From Pseudomonas sp. NKUCC02_KPG (lineage in GTDB: Bacteria; Pseudomonadota; Gammaproteobacteria; Pseudomonadales; Pseudomonadaceae), in assembly GCF_019345465.1 (NCBI RefSeq), contig NZ_JAHKRC010000019.1, positions 57,630 to 121,629 on the forward strand: a DNA stretch of 64,000 bases, in the 5' to 3' direction. Shown here one piece after another: positions 1-7,922 of the stretch. The position numbers and the translations under genes are program-made. Every line of letters begins with the position of its first letter. The stretch's first letter is position 1. Under the pieces are notes generated by a model that was given only the letters and a program-made list of their open reading frames with translations, made no database searches and had not been told where the DNA came from.

Positions 1-545
1 TGCATCAGTTTCATTTCGGTGCGCATCTCGACCCGCAGCTTGGCATCGAGGTTGGACAGCGGCTCGTCAAACAGGTAGATCTTGGGCCGCCGCGCCAGCG
101 CCCGGCCCATGGCCACGCGCTGTTGCTGACCACCCGACAGTTGGCCGGGCTTGCGGGTCAGCAGGTGTTCGATTTGCAGCAGCTTGGAAACCCGCGCCAC
201 CTCTTCATCGATCGCCGCCGCGCTCATCTTGCGGATCTTGAGACCGAAGGCAATGTTGTCCCGCACATTCATGGTCGGGTACAGCGCGTAGGACTGGAAC
301 ACCATGGCGATATCACGGTCTTTGGGGCTCATGCCGCTGATATCGGCATCGTCCACCAGGATCGCCCCGCCGCTGATGGTTTCAAGACCGGCGATGCAGT
401 TCATCAGGGTCGATTTACCGCAGCCCGAAGGCCCCACCAGAATCAGGAACTCGCCGTCATCGATTTTCAGTTCGATGTTTTTCAGCGTGTCGGGCAAACC
501 CTTGCCGTAGGATTTATTCACGTTGCGTAATTCGAGAGTCGCCAT
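1..545 (-). CDS. gtsD: Glucose ABC transporter ATP-binding protein GtsD (3' end cut by the window)
   Basis: ATPase subunit of the sugar importer, acting at the inner face of the cytoplasmic membrane. The 181 visible residues carry the Walker A motif GPSGCGKST (38-46), a Q-loop (Q84), the signature LSGGQQQR (136-143), Walker B IYLFDEP (156-162) and a D-loop. This is a MalK/MsmK/UgpC-type domain. The C-terminal regulatory domain lies outside the window. The ATG is three bases beyond the gtsC stop, so it is the last visible gene of gtsABCD. Gene order next to gltR/gtrS, glk and edd points to glucose as substrate. The substrate is inferred from context; the ATPase family is certain. Confidence 0.93.
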   Translation of the reverse strand, partial: MATLELRNVNKSYGKGLPDTLKNIELKIDDGEFLILVGPSGCGKSTLMNCIAGLETISGGAILVDDADISGMSPKDRDIAMVFQSYALYPTMNVRDNIAFGLKIRKMSAAAIDEEVARVSKLLQIEHLLTRKPGQLSGGQQQRVAMGRALARRPKIYLFDEPLSNLDAKLRVEMRTEMKLM

Positions 546-548
546 GCC

Positions 549-1403
549 TTACCCCTTGACCGCGCCGGACGTCAGCCCGCGCAGAAAATACTTGCCCGCA
601 AAGATGTAAACCAGCAGCGTCGGCAGCCCCGCGATCATGGCCGCAGCCATATCAACGTTGTATTCCTTGGCGCCGGTGCTGGTATTGACCAGGTTGTTCA
701 ACGCCACCGTAATCGGCTGCGCATCACCACTGGCAAACACCACACCAAACAGAAAGTCGTTCCAGATTTGAGTGAACTGCCAGATCAGGCAGACCATCAC
801 GATCGGCACCGACATCGGCAGCAGGATTCGCCCGAAAATCGTGAAGAAACCCGCGCCATCCAGCCGTGCAGCCTTGACCAGCGCATCCGGGATGCTCACG
901 TAGTAGTTGCGGAAAAACAGCGTGGTGAAGGCCAGGCCATACACCACGTGCACCAGCACCAGGCCGGTGGTGGTATTGGCCAGCCCGAGCTTGCCGATGG
1001 TGAACGAGGCCGGGAGCAACACGGTTTGAAACGGCAGGAAGCAGCCGAACAGCAGCAAGCCAAAAAACAGCTGTGAGCCGCGAAAACGCCACATCGACAG
1101 CACATAGCCGTTCATGGCCCCGATAAAAGTCGAGATCAATACCGCAGGCACGGTGATCTTGACCGAGTTCCAGAAATACCCGCCCACCGTGTCCCAGGCC
1201 TTGATCCAGCCAATGCCGTCAATCACTTGCGGCCAGCTCAACAGGTTGCCGGTACGGATGTCTTCCGGGCTTTTGAAGCTGGTGAGCAGCATCACCACCA
1301 AGGGGATCAAATAGACCGCCGCAGCAAGAACCAGGGTGGCGTAAATGGCCAGGCGGCTGAAGGTGAATCGGGACGCGCCGATGCCGCTTGTCATGTTAGT
1401 CAT
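549..1403 (-). CDS. gtsC: Glucose ABC transporter permease GtsC
   Basis: Inner-membrane permease of the binding-protein-dependent sugar transporter, MalG-like, 284 residues. A first hydrophobic segment lies at about residues 16-38, with five more spread over the protein. The EAA-type loop that docks the ATPase is near residues 180-200 (VKAARLDGAGFFTIFGRILLP). The gene starts inside the end of gtsB (8-base overlap) and is followed after three bases by gtsD, so translation is probably coupled. It pairs with GtsB to form the channel that delivers periplasmic glucose to glucokinase. Length and topology are normal for the family. Confidence 0.93.
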   Translation of the reverse strand: MTNMTSGIGASRFTFSRLAIYATLVLAAAVYLIPLVVMLLTSFKSPEDIRTGNLLSWPQVIDGIGWIKAWDTVGGYFWNSVKITVPAVLISTFIGAMNGYVLSMWRFRGSQLFFGLLLFGCFLPFQTVLLPASFTIGKLGLANTTTGLVLVHVVYGLAFTTLFFRNYYVSIPDALVKAARLDGAGFFTIFGRILLPMSVPIVMVCLIWQFTQIWNDFLFGVVFASGDAQPITVALNNLVNTSTGAKEYNVDMAAAMIAGLPTLLVYIFAGKYFLRGLTSGAVKG

Positions 1404-2304
1404 GGCGTTTGTTCCTCAGCTCGGAATACAGATACGGCACGAGGATGGCCAGAATCGCTCCCAGCATCATGATCGCGCTGGCAGAACCAATGCCCATTTG
1501 CCCACGGCTGAAGGTGAAGGAGTACATGAACATGGCTGGCAAGTCGGAGGAATATCCCGGACCACCGGCGGTCATTGCCGACACCAGATCGAAGCTCTTG
1601 ATGGCAATGTGCGCAAGGATCATGAAGGCGCTGAAAAACACCGGGCGCAGGCTCGGCAACACAATGCGCAGGTAGATGGTCGGCAAGCTCGCACCGTCGA
1701 CCTGGGCCGCACGAATGATCGACTGATCGACCCCGCGCAATCCGGCCAGGAACATCGCCATCACAAATCCCGAAGCCTGCCACACCGCAGCGATCACCAG
1801 GCAGTACACCACCCGGTCCTGATCCAGCAGCCAGTCAAAACGAAAACCTTCCCAGCCCCAGTCACGGAGCATTTTGTCCAGGCCCAGGCCCGGGTTGAGC
1901 AGCCACTTCCAGGCCGTACCGGTGACGATCATCGACAGTGCCATCGGGTACAGGTAGATCGTGCGGATGAAACCTTCCTTGCGAATCCGCTGGTCGAGCA
2001 GGATGGCCAGAAACACGCCGATCACCAGGCTGATGACGATGAACATCCCGCCAAAAACCGCCAGGTTTTTGCTGGCGACCCACCAGCGGTCGTTGTCCAT
2101 CAGTCGTGCGTATTGCTGCAAGCCAACCCATTTGTAGCTGGGCATAAAGCTGGAATTGGTGAACGAGAGCAGGAACGTCCAAAAAATGTAGCCATAAAAG
2201 CCAACCAATACGATCAGCATGCTCGGTGCCAGGACCAGCTTGGGCAACCAGCGTTGCAGCGCATCAAACGGCGAGGCCTTGCTGAACACAGCCACGGAAC
2301 TCAT
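1396..2304 (-). CDS. gtsB: Glucose ABC transporter permease GtsB
   Basis: MalF-type permease partner of GtsC in the cytoplasmic membrane, 302 residues, with six predicted hydrophobic segments. The first, near residues 25-50, reads LAPSMLIVLVGFYGYIFW. The EAA loop is near residues 205-225 (IRAAQVDGASLPTIYLRIVLP). The ATG at 2304 is chosen because GGGAG lies just upstream on the minus strand; an in-frame start at 2355 would have no comparable site. About 100 bases separate it from gtsA. The open reading frame of about 340 codons on the opposite strand here is a shadow. Confidence 0.92.
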   Translation of the reverse strand: MSSVAVFSKASPFDALQRWLPKLVLAPSMLIVLVGFYGYIFWTFLLSFTNSSFMPSYKWVGLQQYARLMDNDRWWVASKNLAVFGGMFIVISLVIGVFLAILLDQRIRKEGFIRTIYLYPMALSMIVTGTAWKWLLNPGLGLDKMLRDWGWEGFRFDWLLDQDRVVYCLVIAAVWQASGFVMAMFLAGLRGVDQSIIRAAQVDGASLPTIYLRIVLPSLRPVFFSAFMILAHIAIKSFDLVSAMTAGGPGYSSDLPAMFMYSFTFSRGQMGIGSASAIMMLGAILAILVPYLYSELRNKRHD

Positions 2305-2407
2305 CGAAATACTCCCGAGAGGGTATGCCGGCATCTGCACACGCAGATGCCGCACAACCAGGGATAAGGGGGAGCCACGCGCAGGCGTGGCAGGTCAGAT
2401 CAACGAA

Positions 2408-3697
2408 TTACTGTGCGGACTTGATGGCCGAGTAGAGCTTTTTACCGGCCGTGGCCGGATCAGCACTCTTGTCGCTCATAAAGTTGCTGACGGTGTCGAA
2501 AATCGCGCCTTGCACCGCCAGTGAAGTGGCCATGTTGTGCGCCATGCTCGGCAGCTGGCTGTTGGCCTTGCCCGCTTGGGCGAAGTCTTTGGCTGAGGCC
2601 TGGCCACAGCTGTCGAACTTGCTCATGTCCAGGTCACTGCGTACCGGGATCGAGCCTTTGTTCTGGTTGAACACGTACTGGAATTCAGGCTCAAGCGCGA
2701 CTTTGGCCACGTCGTTTTGCGCGGCGATATTGCCTGGCGTGTTGTTCTTGGCCGACAGCTTGAACATCGCCAGCGAGTCGATGTTGTAGGTAAAGCTGCC
2801 CTGAGTGCCCGGGAATGGCACGCACTCAAAATCAGTGCCGGCCTTTTTACCCGCAGCAGCCCACTCGCTTTTCGCCCAGTCACCCATGATCTGCATACCG
2901 GCCTTGCCGTTGATCACCTTGGCGGCTTCCAGGTTCCAGTCCTGACCGGTGCCATCCGGGTCCATGTAGCCCTGCAGTTTTTTCAGGTGGGTGAAAACTT
3001 CAGCCATCTGGGGGCCGGCCAGGGTTTTCTCGTCAAGATCGACGAAGGCTTTCTTGTAGCCATCTGGCCCCATGACGCTGAGCACCAGGTCTTCAAAGAC
3101 CGTGCTGTCCTGCCACGGCTGACCACCGTGGGCCAGAGGGATAAAGCCCGCGGCCTTGAGTTTGTCGCCTGCCGCGTAGAGTTCATCAAGAGTGGTTGGC
3201 GCTTTGTCGATGCCTGCCTTCTTGAAGACTTCGGGGTTGATCCACAACCAGTTCACCCGGTGAATGTTCACCGGTACAGCCACGTAATGGCCGTCGTATT
3301 TCATGGTGTCGGAGACGGTTTTCGACAGCAGGGTGTCCCAGTGATTGGCCTTGGAAACCTCATCGAGGTTGGTCAACAAACCGAGCGCGCCCCACTCTTG
3401 CAAGTCAGGGCCTTTGATTTGTGCTGCTGAAGGCGGGTTGCCGGAGACGGCCCGGGTTTTCAGTACGGTCATGGCGGCGGCACCGCCACCGCCTGCCACG
3501 GCACTGTCCTGCCAAGTGTAACCGTCTTTTTCGATCAGCTTTTTAAGCACATCAACCGCTTTGGCCTCACCACCGGAGGTCCACCAATGCACCACTTCAA
3601 CCGTGCCTTTGGAGTCGGCAGGGGCAGCGGCATAAGCACCCAGGGGGAATAATGTAGCCAGAGAAATGACAACGGCGAGGCGATTGAATGAATTCAT
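2408..3697 (-). CDS. gtsA: Periplasmic glucose-binding protein GtsA
   Basis: Extracellular solute-binding protein (family 1) that captures sugar in the periplasm and hands it to GtsBC. It has 429 residues. The first 23 or so (MNSFNRLAVVISLATLFPLG, then AYA) form a Sec signal peptide, and the mature protein starts near AAPADSKG. The ATG at 3697 is preferred over a GTG 84 bases upstream because it has AAAGG in front and places the signal peptide at the N-terminus. It is the first gene of the minus-strand gtsABCD operon. An A-rich CA motif just before the ribosome site suggests Hfq/Crc control. Family is certain; glucose specificity follows from the gts/gltR context. Confidence 0.94.
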   Translation of the reverse strand: MNSFNRLAVVISLATLFPLGAYAAAPADSKGTVEVVHWWTSGGEAKAVDVLKKLIEKDGYTWQDSAVAGGGGAAAMTVLKTRAVSGNPPSAAQIKGPDLQEWGALGLLTNLDEVSKANHWDTLLSKTVSDTMKYDGHYVAVPVNIHRVNWLWINPEVFKKAGIDKAPTTLDELYAAGDKLKAAGFIPLAHGGQPWQDSTVFEDLVLSVMGPDGYKKAFVDLDEKTLAGPQMAEVFTHLKKLQGYMDPDGTGQDWNLEAAKVINGKAGMQIMGDWAKSEWAAAGKKAGTDFECVPFPGTQGSFTYNIDSLAMFKLSAKNNTPGNIAAQNDVAKVALEPEFQYVFNQNKGSIPVRSDLDMSKFDSCGQASAKDFAQAGKANSQLPSMAHNMATSLAVQGAIFDTVSNFMSDKSADPATAGKKLYSAIKSAQ

Positions 3698-3707
3698 GTC
3701 TGGACCT

Positions 3708-3718
3708 TTCTTGTTGTT
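3708..3718 (-). promoter_or_regulatory. Putative Hfq/Crc target (CA motif) in gtsA leader
   Basis: The minus-strand mRNA reads AACAACAAGAA immediately upstream of, and touching, the AAAGG ribosome site of gtsA. It fits the AAnAAnAAnAA pattern bound by Hfq with Crc in Pseudomonas catabolite repression, so glucose uptake would be silenced translationally when organic acids are available. The pattern is seen; the role is inferred. Confidence 0.6.
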
Positions 3719-4051
3719 ATAGCTGTGCAAGTCTTTTTGCTTGCGCTGCCAAAGAGTGTATCCATCACCGTCTGCCCGCACGTAACGAAGAGACGCTCAA
3801 ATGTCACAACCTGGTGACACAGAAGCAGGGTGAGGGCGTTTGGTTCCGAGGATATTTCAACGATGTCTGACTCTGCTTTCCTGTAAGCCATAAAGCTGCC
3901 CCCAAAGCCACGTAAGGCATTTTCTGCGTTGACTGTAGGACGCATCCCGAAGTCGTTTTCCCACGTTGAACCTGTAAATAACTTCAGCGAGTCTGCAACA
4001 CATCGCCACGTTTCAAGAACGGATGCAGACACCCATCAGGAGATGAGACTC
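3719..4051. promoter_or_regulatory. Divergent intergenic region gtsA / AP2-like gene
   Basis: About 330 bases without a credible gene. Short open frames here have no ribosome site. The region must hold the gtsA promoter and its GltR operator on one side and the promoter of the AP2-like gene on the other. I could not pick out a convincing sigma-70 box or GltR palindrome by eye. Confidence 0.4.
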
Positions 4052-4699
4052 ATGCAGAAATATCGAGCAACGGCCCAGAACCACTGTTTCATTTGCCCGA
4101 TGGAGTATCCGGACGGTTGCCGCTACGCCTGGAAACTGGACATCCGGCGCTCAGGCAAAGTGCATGTCCACCAATTCGACTTCGCCGAGTATGGCGGTGA
4201 GGCCGCGGCCCTGGATGCAGCTGAACATTTGCGCAACCAGCTGGTGCTGGAAATGCCCCAGCCCCTCACCTATGAAAATCGCCAGCGCCTGACGCGCCAC
4301 AACACCAGCGGGCACCCCGGGGTCTATCGGGTGCACGCCAACCAGATCCATTATTGGCGCGCCACGACCCGCATTCACGGTTACAACCTGAGCAAGAGTT
4401 TTCGTGTGGATCGCTATGGCGATGACGAGGCCAAGCGGTTGGCGCTGCAAGAGCGCGAGAGGCAACTGACCCTGTGCAACGAACCCTATGATGTGGCCAT
4501 GGAAAAACTGCAGCTGCACTTCAGTCAGACCAGCAGGCGGGTGCGCGAAAACCGTATCAACGCCGCGATGAGCAGTCACCGCCAGCCAACGTCCATGATG
4601 GAAGTGGCCTCAGACCGCCCACTGGAACCCTTGCTACCCATCAGTGCCGAACAGGCGAGCCAGTCGATCAATCGCCATTTCGCGGCAAGTGCAAAGTGA
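4052..4699 (+). CDS. Small protein with two AP2/ERF-like units, probable DNA-binding
   Basis: Predicted cytoplasmic protein of 215 residues. Residues about 85-140 match the AP2 pattern: GVYRV, then W-R-A-T, then I-x-G-Y-N-L-S-K-S-F, then RYGDDEAKRLAL. An N-terminal stretch (about residues 10-65) looks like a second, diverged copy (W-K-L-D-I-R, G-K, F-D-F, EYGGEAAALDAA). The C-terminal third is polar and probably unstructured. The ATG at 4052 has AGGAG eight bases upstream; an alternative ATG at 4043 is too close to that site. Its 3' end overlaps the convergent gtrS gene by 32 bases. AP2 domains in bacteria are usually in homing nucleases or integrases, but no catalytic domain is seen here. 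Function unknown. Confidence 0.75.
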   Translation: MQKYRATAQNHCFICPMEYPDGCRYAWKLDIRRSGKVHVHQFDFAEYGGEAAALDAAEHLRNQLVLEMPQPLTYENRQRLTRHNTSGHPGVYRVHANQIHYWRATTRIHGYNLSKSFRVDRYGDDEAKRLALQERERQLTLCNEPYDVAMEKLQLHFSQTSRRVRENRINAAMSSHRQPTSMMEVASDRPLEPLLPISAEQASQSINRHFAASAK

Positions 4700-6128
4700 C
4701 CCGCAGGCCGCCCACGCGCAGGTTTTGCAGACTGACTTCACCACCGTGGCTATGGGCAATACTGCGGGCAATCCCGAGCCCCAGCCCGTAACCCTGCTGC
4801 TGCCCGGCCAGGCGAAAGTGAGGCTCGAAGACTTGCTCCAGGCGTTGCTCGGGCACCCCCGGTCCTTCGTCATCAACGGTCAGCACAAAGGCCTGCTCAT
4901 TGTCATCGATACGCAAGTGCGCGTTGTTGCCGTACTTGAGGGCGTTGTCGATCAGGTTGCCCATGCAGCGGCGCAGGGCCAGCGGCTTGCCGGGGTAAGG
5001 TTTGAGGGCTCGTCCCTGAAGGGTTACGCGACCGTTTCCCTGAGGGAGCAAATACGGTTCGATCAAGCAGTCGAGCAGGTGATTCAAGTCCACTGCCTCG
5101 ATGTTTTCGTGAATGTCCGTATCTTTCACGCACTGCAGCGCACCTTTGACCAACATCTCCAGCTCATCCAGATCGCGCCCGAACTTGTGCTGCAACTGCT
5201 CGTCTTCAAGCAGTTCGACCCGCAGGCGCAGGCGGGTGATCGGGGTGCGCAGGTCATGGGAAATGGCGCTGAACAACTGACTGCGCTCGGTCAGATAACG
5301 GCTGATGCGAGCACGCATGGTGTTGAAGGCTCGCCCCACTTCGACCACCTCACTGCCGCCTCCGATCTCGACCGGCCTGACTTCATCCTCACCCAGCGAC
5401 ATGTCACGGGCCGCCCGGGCCAGACGCTTGAGCGGGCGGCTTTGCCAATGCACCAGCAAGCCGATGAACAACAATAAAAAGACGCTGCTGAGCACGATGA
5501 ACCACACCTGCAATGCCGGCAGTCCTTCTTCTTCGAGGCTGGTGTACGGCTGCGGCAACAGGGACGCGATATACAGCCACTCGCCCGGCACCATCTGGAT
5601 TTGCGTCACCAGCACCGGTGGATTGACCGGCTCAAGCGTCAAGGCGAAATGCGCCCAGGAACGGGGCAACTCATCGAGCTTGAGGCCCGCATTGAAAATG
5701 CGCAGGTCCTGGGGGCTGACAAACGTCACCGACATGTCGACATCGGGTCCCACCGCCTCGCGCAACACCTTGTCCACGGCGTCCAGCACCGCCTGTTTGC
5801 GCTGGGTCGGCGGCAATACGGGCATGTCCAGGGGCCTGTCATTGAGGCTCACCACAAACCGGGTTCCGCCCATGCTGCGCAATTGATCCAGCACCAACGG
5901 ACGATAGGCCAGCGGCAGGGAGCGCAGGTAAGCCACGGTCGCATTCATCGAGTGCGCCATGCTGCGCGCACTGTTGACCAGCCCTTCGAGTTGCGTGGTG
6001 CGCAACTGCGACAGCCAGATCGCGCTCGACAAGGTTTGCGCCAGCAAAATGGCAAGCAACGTCAGCAGCAACATACGCCCCAGCAATGAGCGGGGCATGT
6101 GCCATTTGCGCAGGAAATTAAAGGTCAT
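4668..6128 (-). CDS. gtrS: Glucose-responsive sensor histidine kinase GtrS
   Basis: Inner-membrane sensor kinase of 486 residues and partner of GltR. Transmembrane segments lie at about 17-38 and 207-228, flanking a periplasmic sensor domain of about 170 residues. A HAMP linker follows, then an H-box (AISHDLRTPITRLRLR, near residue 292), an N-box (LIDNALKYG) and G-boxes (DDEGPGVP, GYGLGLGIARS). It overlaps the gltR stop by 11 bases, typical of a co-translated pair. In P. aeruginosa GtrS senses 2-ketogluconate/6-phosphogluconate and controls glucose transport through GltR. That ligand assignment is family knowledge, not visible here. Its 3' end overlaps the convergent AP2-like gene. Confidence 0.9.
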   Translation of the reverse strand: MTFNFLRKWHMPRSLLGRMLLLTLLAILLAQTLSSAIWLSQLRTTQLEGLVNSARSMAHSMNATVAYLRSLPLAYRPLVLDQLRSMGGTRFVVSLNDRPLDMPVLPPTQRKQAVLDAVDKVLREAVGPDVDMSVTFVSPQDLRIFNAGLKLDELPRSWAHFALTLEPVNPPVLVTQIQMVPGEWLYIASLLPQPYTSLEEEGLPALQVWFIVLSSVFLLLFIGLLVHWQSRPLKRLARAARDMSLGEDEVRPVEIGGGSEVVEVGRAFNTMRARISRYLTERSQLFSAISHDLRTPITRLRLRVELLEDEQLQHKFGRDLDELEMLVKGALQCVKDTDIHENIEAVDLNHLLDCLIEPYLLPQGNGRVTLQGRALKPYPGKPLALRRCMGNLIDNALKYGNNAHLRIDDNEQAFVLTVDDEGPGVPEQRLEQVFEPHFRLAGQQQGYGLGLGIARSIAHSHGGEVSLQNLRVGGLRVTLHLPRNGD

Positions 6129-6849
6129 TGCCGGACAAGACCTGAGCCGCCAACTGATAGCCGCTGCCGCGTACGGTACGGATCAACCGGGGGGGCTTGT
6201 CGGTGTCGCGCAGACGCTGGCGCAAGCGGCTGACGGCCATGTCGACAATTCGGTCCAGAGGCATCAGGTCCCGACCGCGGGTCGCATTGCCGATGGTGTC
6301 GCGGTCAAGAATCTGTTGCGGGTTATCCAGAAACAGCTTGAGCAACGAAAAATCAGCCCCGGACAGAATCACCTCTTCGCCATCGGTATGAAACAGTCGA
6401 TGGGTCACGGTGTTCAGTCGCCACTCTTCGAACGCCAGGACTTCGTTACCCGAACTGGTATTGGCAAATTGCGCCCTGCGAAGCAATGCCTTGATTCGTG
6501 CCAGCAGTTCACGGGGGCTGAAGGGTTTGCCCAGGTAGTCGTCGGCGCCCAGTTCAAGGCCAATGATGCGATCGGCCTCGTCAGAACTGGCGGTGAGCAT
6601 GATGATCGGGATCTGGGCAAAGCGCGGATGCTGACGCACCCATCGGCACAGGCTGAAGCCATCTTCGTCGGGCAACATGACATCGAGGATCAGCAGATCA
6701 CTGGCGGCCCTATCAAGTGCTTCACGAAAGCCCGCACCATCGCCCACGGTACGCACCTGAAAACCGGCGCGGGTGAGATATATATCAAGGAGTTCTCGAA
6801 TTTCCTGGTCATCATCGACCAGCAAAATGGATTTGCCGGGTGCACTCAC
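6118..6849 (-). CDS. gltR: Response regulator GltR (OmpR family)
   Basis: Two-domain OmpR/PhoB-type regulator of 243 residues. The receiver domain has the acidic pair in ILLVDDDQE, the phospho-acceptor Asp in LLILDVMLPDEDG, the switch residues in IIMLTAS and Lys in YLGKPFSPREL. A C-terminal winged helix follows (RTVRGSGYQLA). A GTG at 6849 is chosen because AAGGAA lies seven bases upstream; an in-frame ATG at 6876 lacks a ribosome site. It sits between glk and gtrS in the edd-glk-gltR-gtrS run and faces the gts operon that it controls in relatives. Confidence 0.9.
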   Translation of the reverse strand: MSAPGKSILLVDDDQEIRELLDIYLTRAGFQVRTVGDGAGFREALDRAASDLLILDVMLPDEDGFSLCRWVRQHPRFAQIPIIMLTASSDEADRIIGLELGADDYLGKPFSPRELLARIKALLRRAQFANTSSGNEVLAFEEWRLNTVTHRLFHTDGEEVILSGADFSLLKLFLDNPQQILDRDTIGNATRGRDLMPLDRIVDMAVSRLRQRLRDTDKPPRLIRTVRGSGYQLAAQVLSGNDL

Positions 6850-6880
6850 AGTGATGTTCCTTATTGTTTTTATCACGCCT

Positions 6881-6949
6881 GTGGGAGCGGACTTGTTCGC
6901 GATGCAAGCGACTCGATGTCTGCGCTAACGCGAGCAAGCCCGCTCCCAC
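6881..6949. repeat. REP doublet (REPIN) between gltR and glk
   Basis: Two inverted copies of the Pseudomonas REP core GTGGGAGCGGGCTTG (left copy GTGGGAGCGGACTTG) face each other around about 40 bases. The transcript would fold into a long hairpin between glk and gltR, which may stabilise or separate the upstream message. Confidence 0.8.
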
Positions 6950-6965
6950 AGTGTGTGCATGGCTT

Positions 6966-7922
6966 TTAGCCAAATGCCTGTTGCAACGCCACTCCTGCGC
7001 CGATCAACCCCGGATACGGTGCTGTCACCAGCCACACCGGGATGCCCTTGAGGTAGTCGCTCATGCAGCCTTTGTCGGCGAAGCTGCGGGCAAAGCCGCT
7101 GGCCAGGAAAATATCGGCAAAGCGCGGGATGACCCCGCCCACGATATAGACCCCGCCCCGCCCACCGATGGTCAATACATTGTTGCCCGCCACACGCCCC
7201 AGCCAGCAACTGAAGTGTTCCAGCACCTGCAGGGCGACCGGATCACCGGCCAGGGCCGCTGCCGTGATTGCACGGTCGCTGTCCAGCACCGGCGTATGGC
7301 CATCCACCGCGCAAATCGCCCGATAGACCCGCGGCAAACCGCTGCCGCTCAAAATGCTTTCAGCACTCACATGGCCAATTTCGTTGTAAATGTGCTGCCA
7401 CAACTGCACTTCACGGGGGTTGCTCATGGGCAGGTCAACGTGACCACCCTCCCCCGGCAAGGCCATCCACTGTGCCTCACCCAGGTTCAGCAAGGTGCCC
7501 ACGCCCAGCCCGGTTCCCGGCCCGATAACCACGGCGGGTCGTGTCGGGTCCGGGATGCCAGGGCACACCTGGCGTACGTCTTCAGGTTGCAGGCGGGTCA
7601 TGCCCAGGGCCATCGCGCTGAAGTCGTTGATCAACAGAAGATTGTCGACCTGCAGGTCCTTACAGAACCCCGACCGGCTCAAGCGCCAGTGGTTGTTGGT
7701 AAAGCGAAACTCATCGCCACTCACGGGACCTGCCACTGACAGGCACACCGAACCTACAGCACCCAAGGCCAGATCCAGGTCGCTCAGATAAAGCTTGATG
7801 GCTTCTTGCGGGCAGGCGAAATCAGCTGTTGCCAGCACACGAACCGAGCGCAGCTGGTCGTTATCCCACAACGCAAACCGGGCGTTGGTTCCACCAATGT
7901 CACCGACCAGTGCAAGCTTCAT
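6966..7922 (-). CDS. glk: Glucokinase
   Basis: Cytoplasmic ATP-dependent glucokinase (EC 2.7.1.2) producing glucose 6-phosphate for the Entner-Doudoroff route; 318 residues, the normal length for bacterial Glk. The N-terminal phosphate-binding motif GDIGGTNARFAL is at residues 8-19. A second phosphate motif, VIGPGTGLGVG, is mid-protein. The glucose-contact region NDFSAMALG and the C-terminal GGRGGVYIVGG are also present. It overlaps the end of edd by four bases (ATGA), so edd and glk are translationally coupled. Confidence 0.95.
   Translation of the reverse strand: MKLALVGDIGGTNARFALWDNDQLRSVRVLATADFACPQEAIKLYLSDLDLALGAVGSVCLSVAGPVSGDEFRFTNNHWRLSRSGFCKDLQVDNLLLINDFSAMALGMTRLQPEDVRQVCPGIPDPTRPAVVIGPGTGLGVGTLLNLGEAQWMALPGEGGHVDLPMSNPREVQLWQHIYNEIGHVSAESILSGSGLPRVYRAICAVDGHTPVLDSDRAITAAALAGDPVALQVLEHFSCWLGRVAGNNVLTIGGRGGVYIVGGVIPRFADIFLASGFARSFADKGCMSDYLKGIPVWLVTAPYPGLIGAGVALQQAFG

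Noticed and set aside
1345..2367. 340-codon plus-strand open frame across gtsB
   Set aside because: Gln/His/Arg-rich translation typical of antisense shadows; gtsB on the other strand is a well-defined permease.
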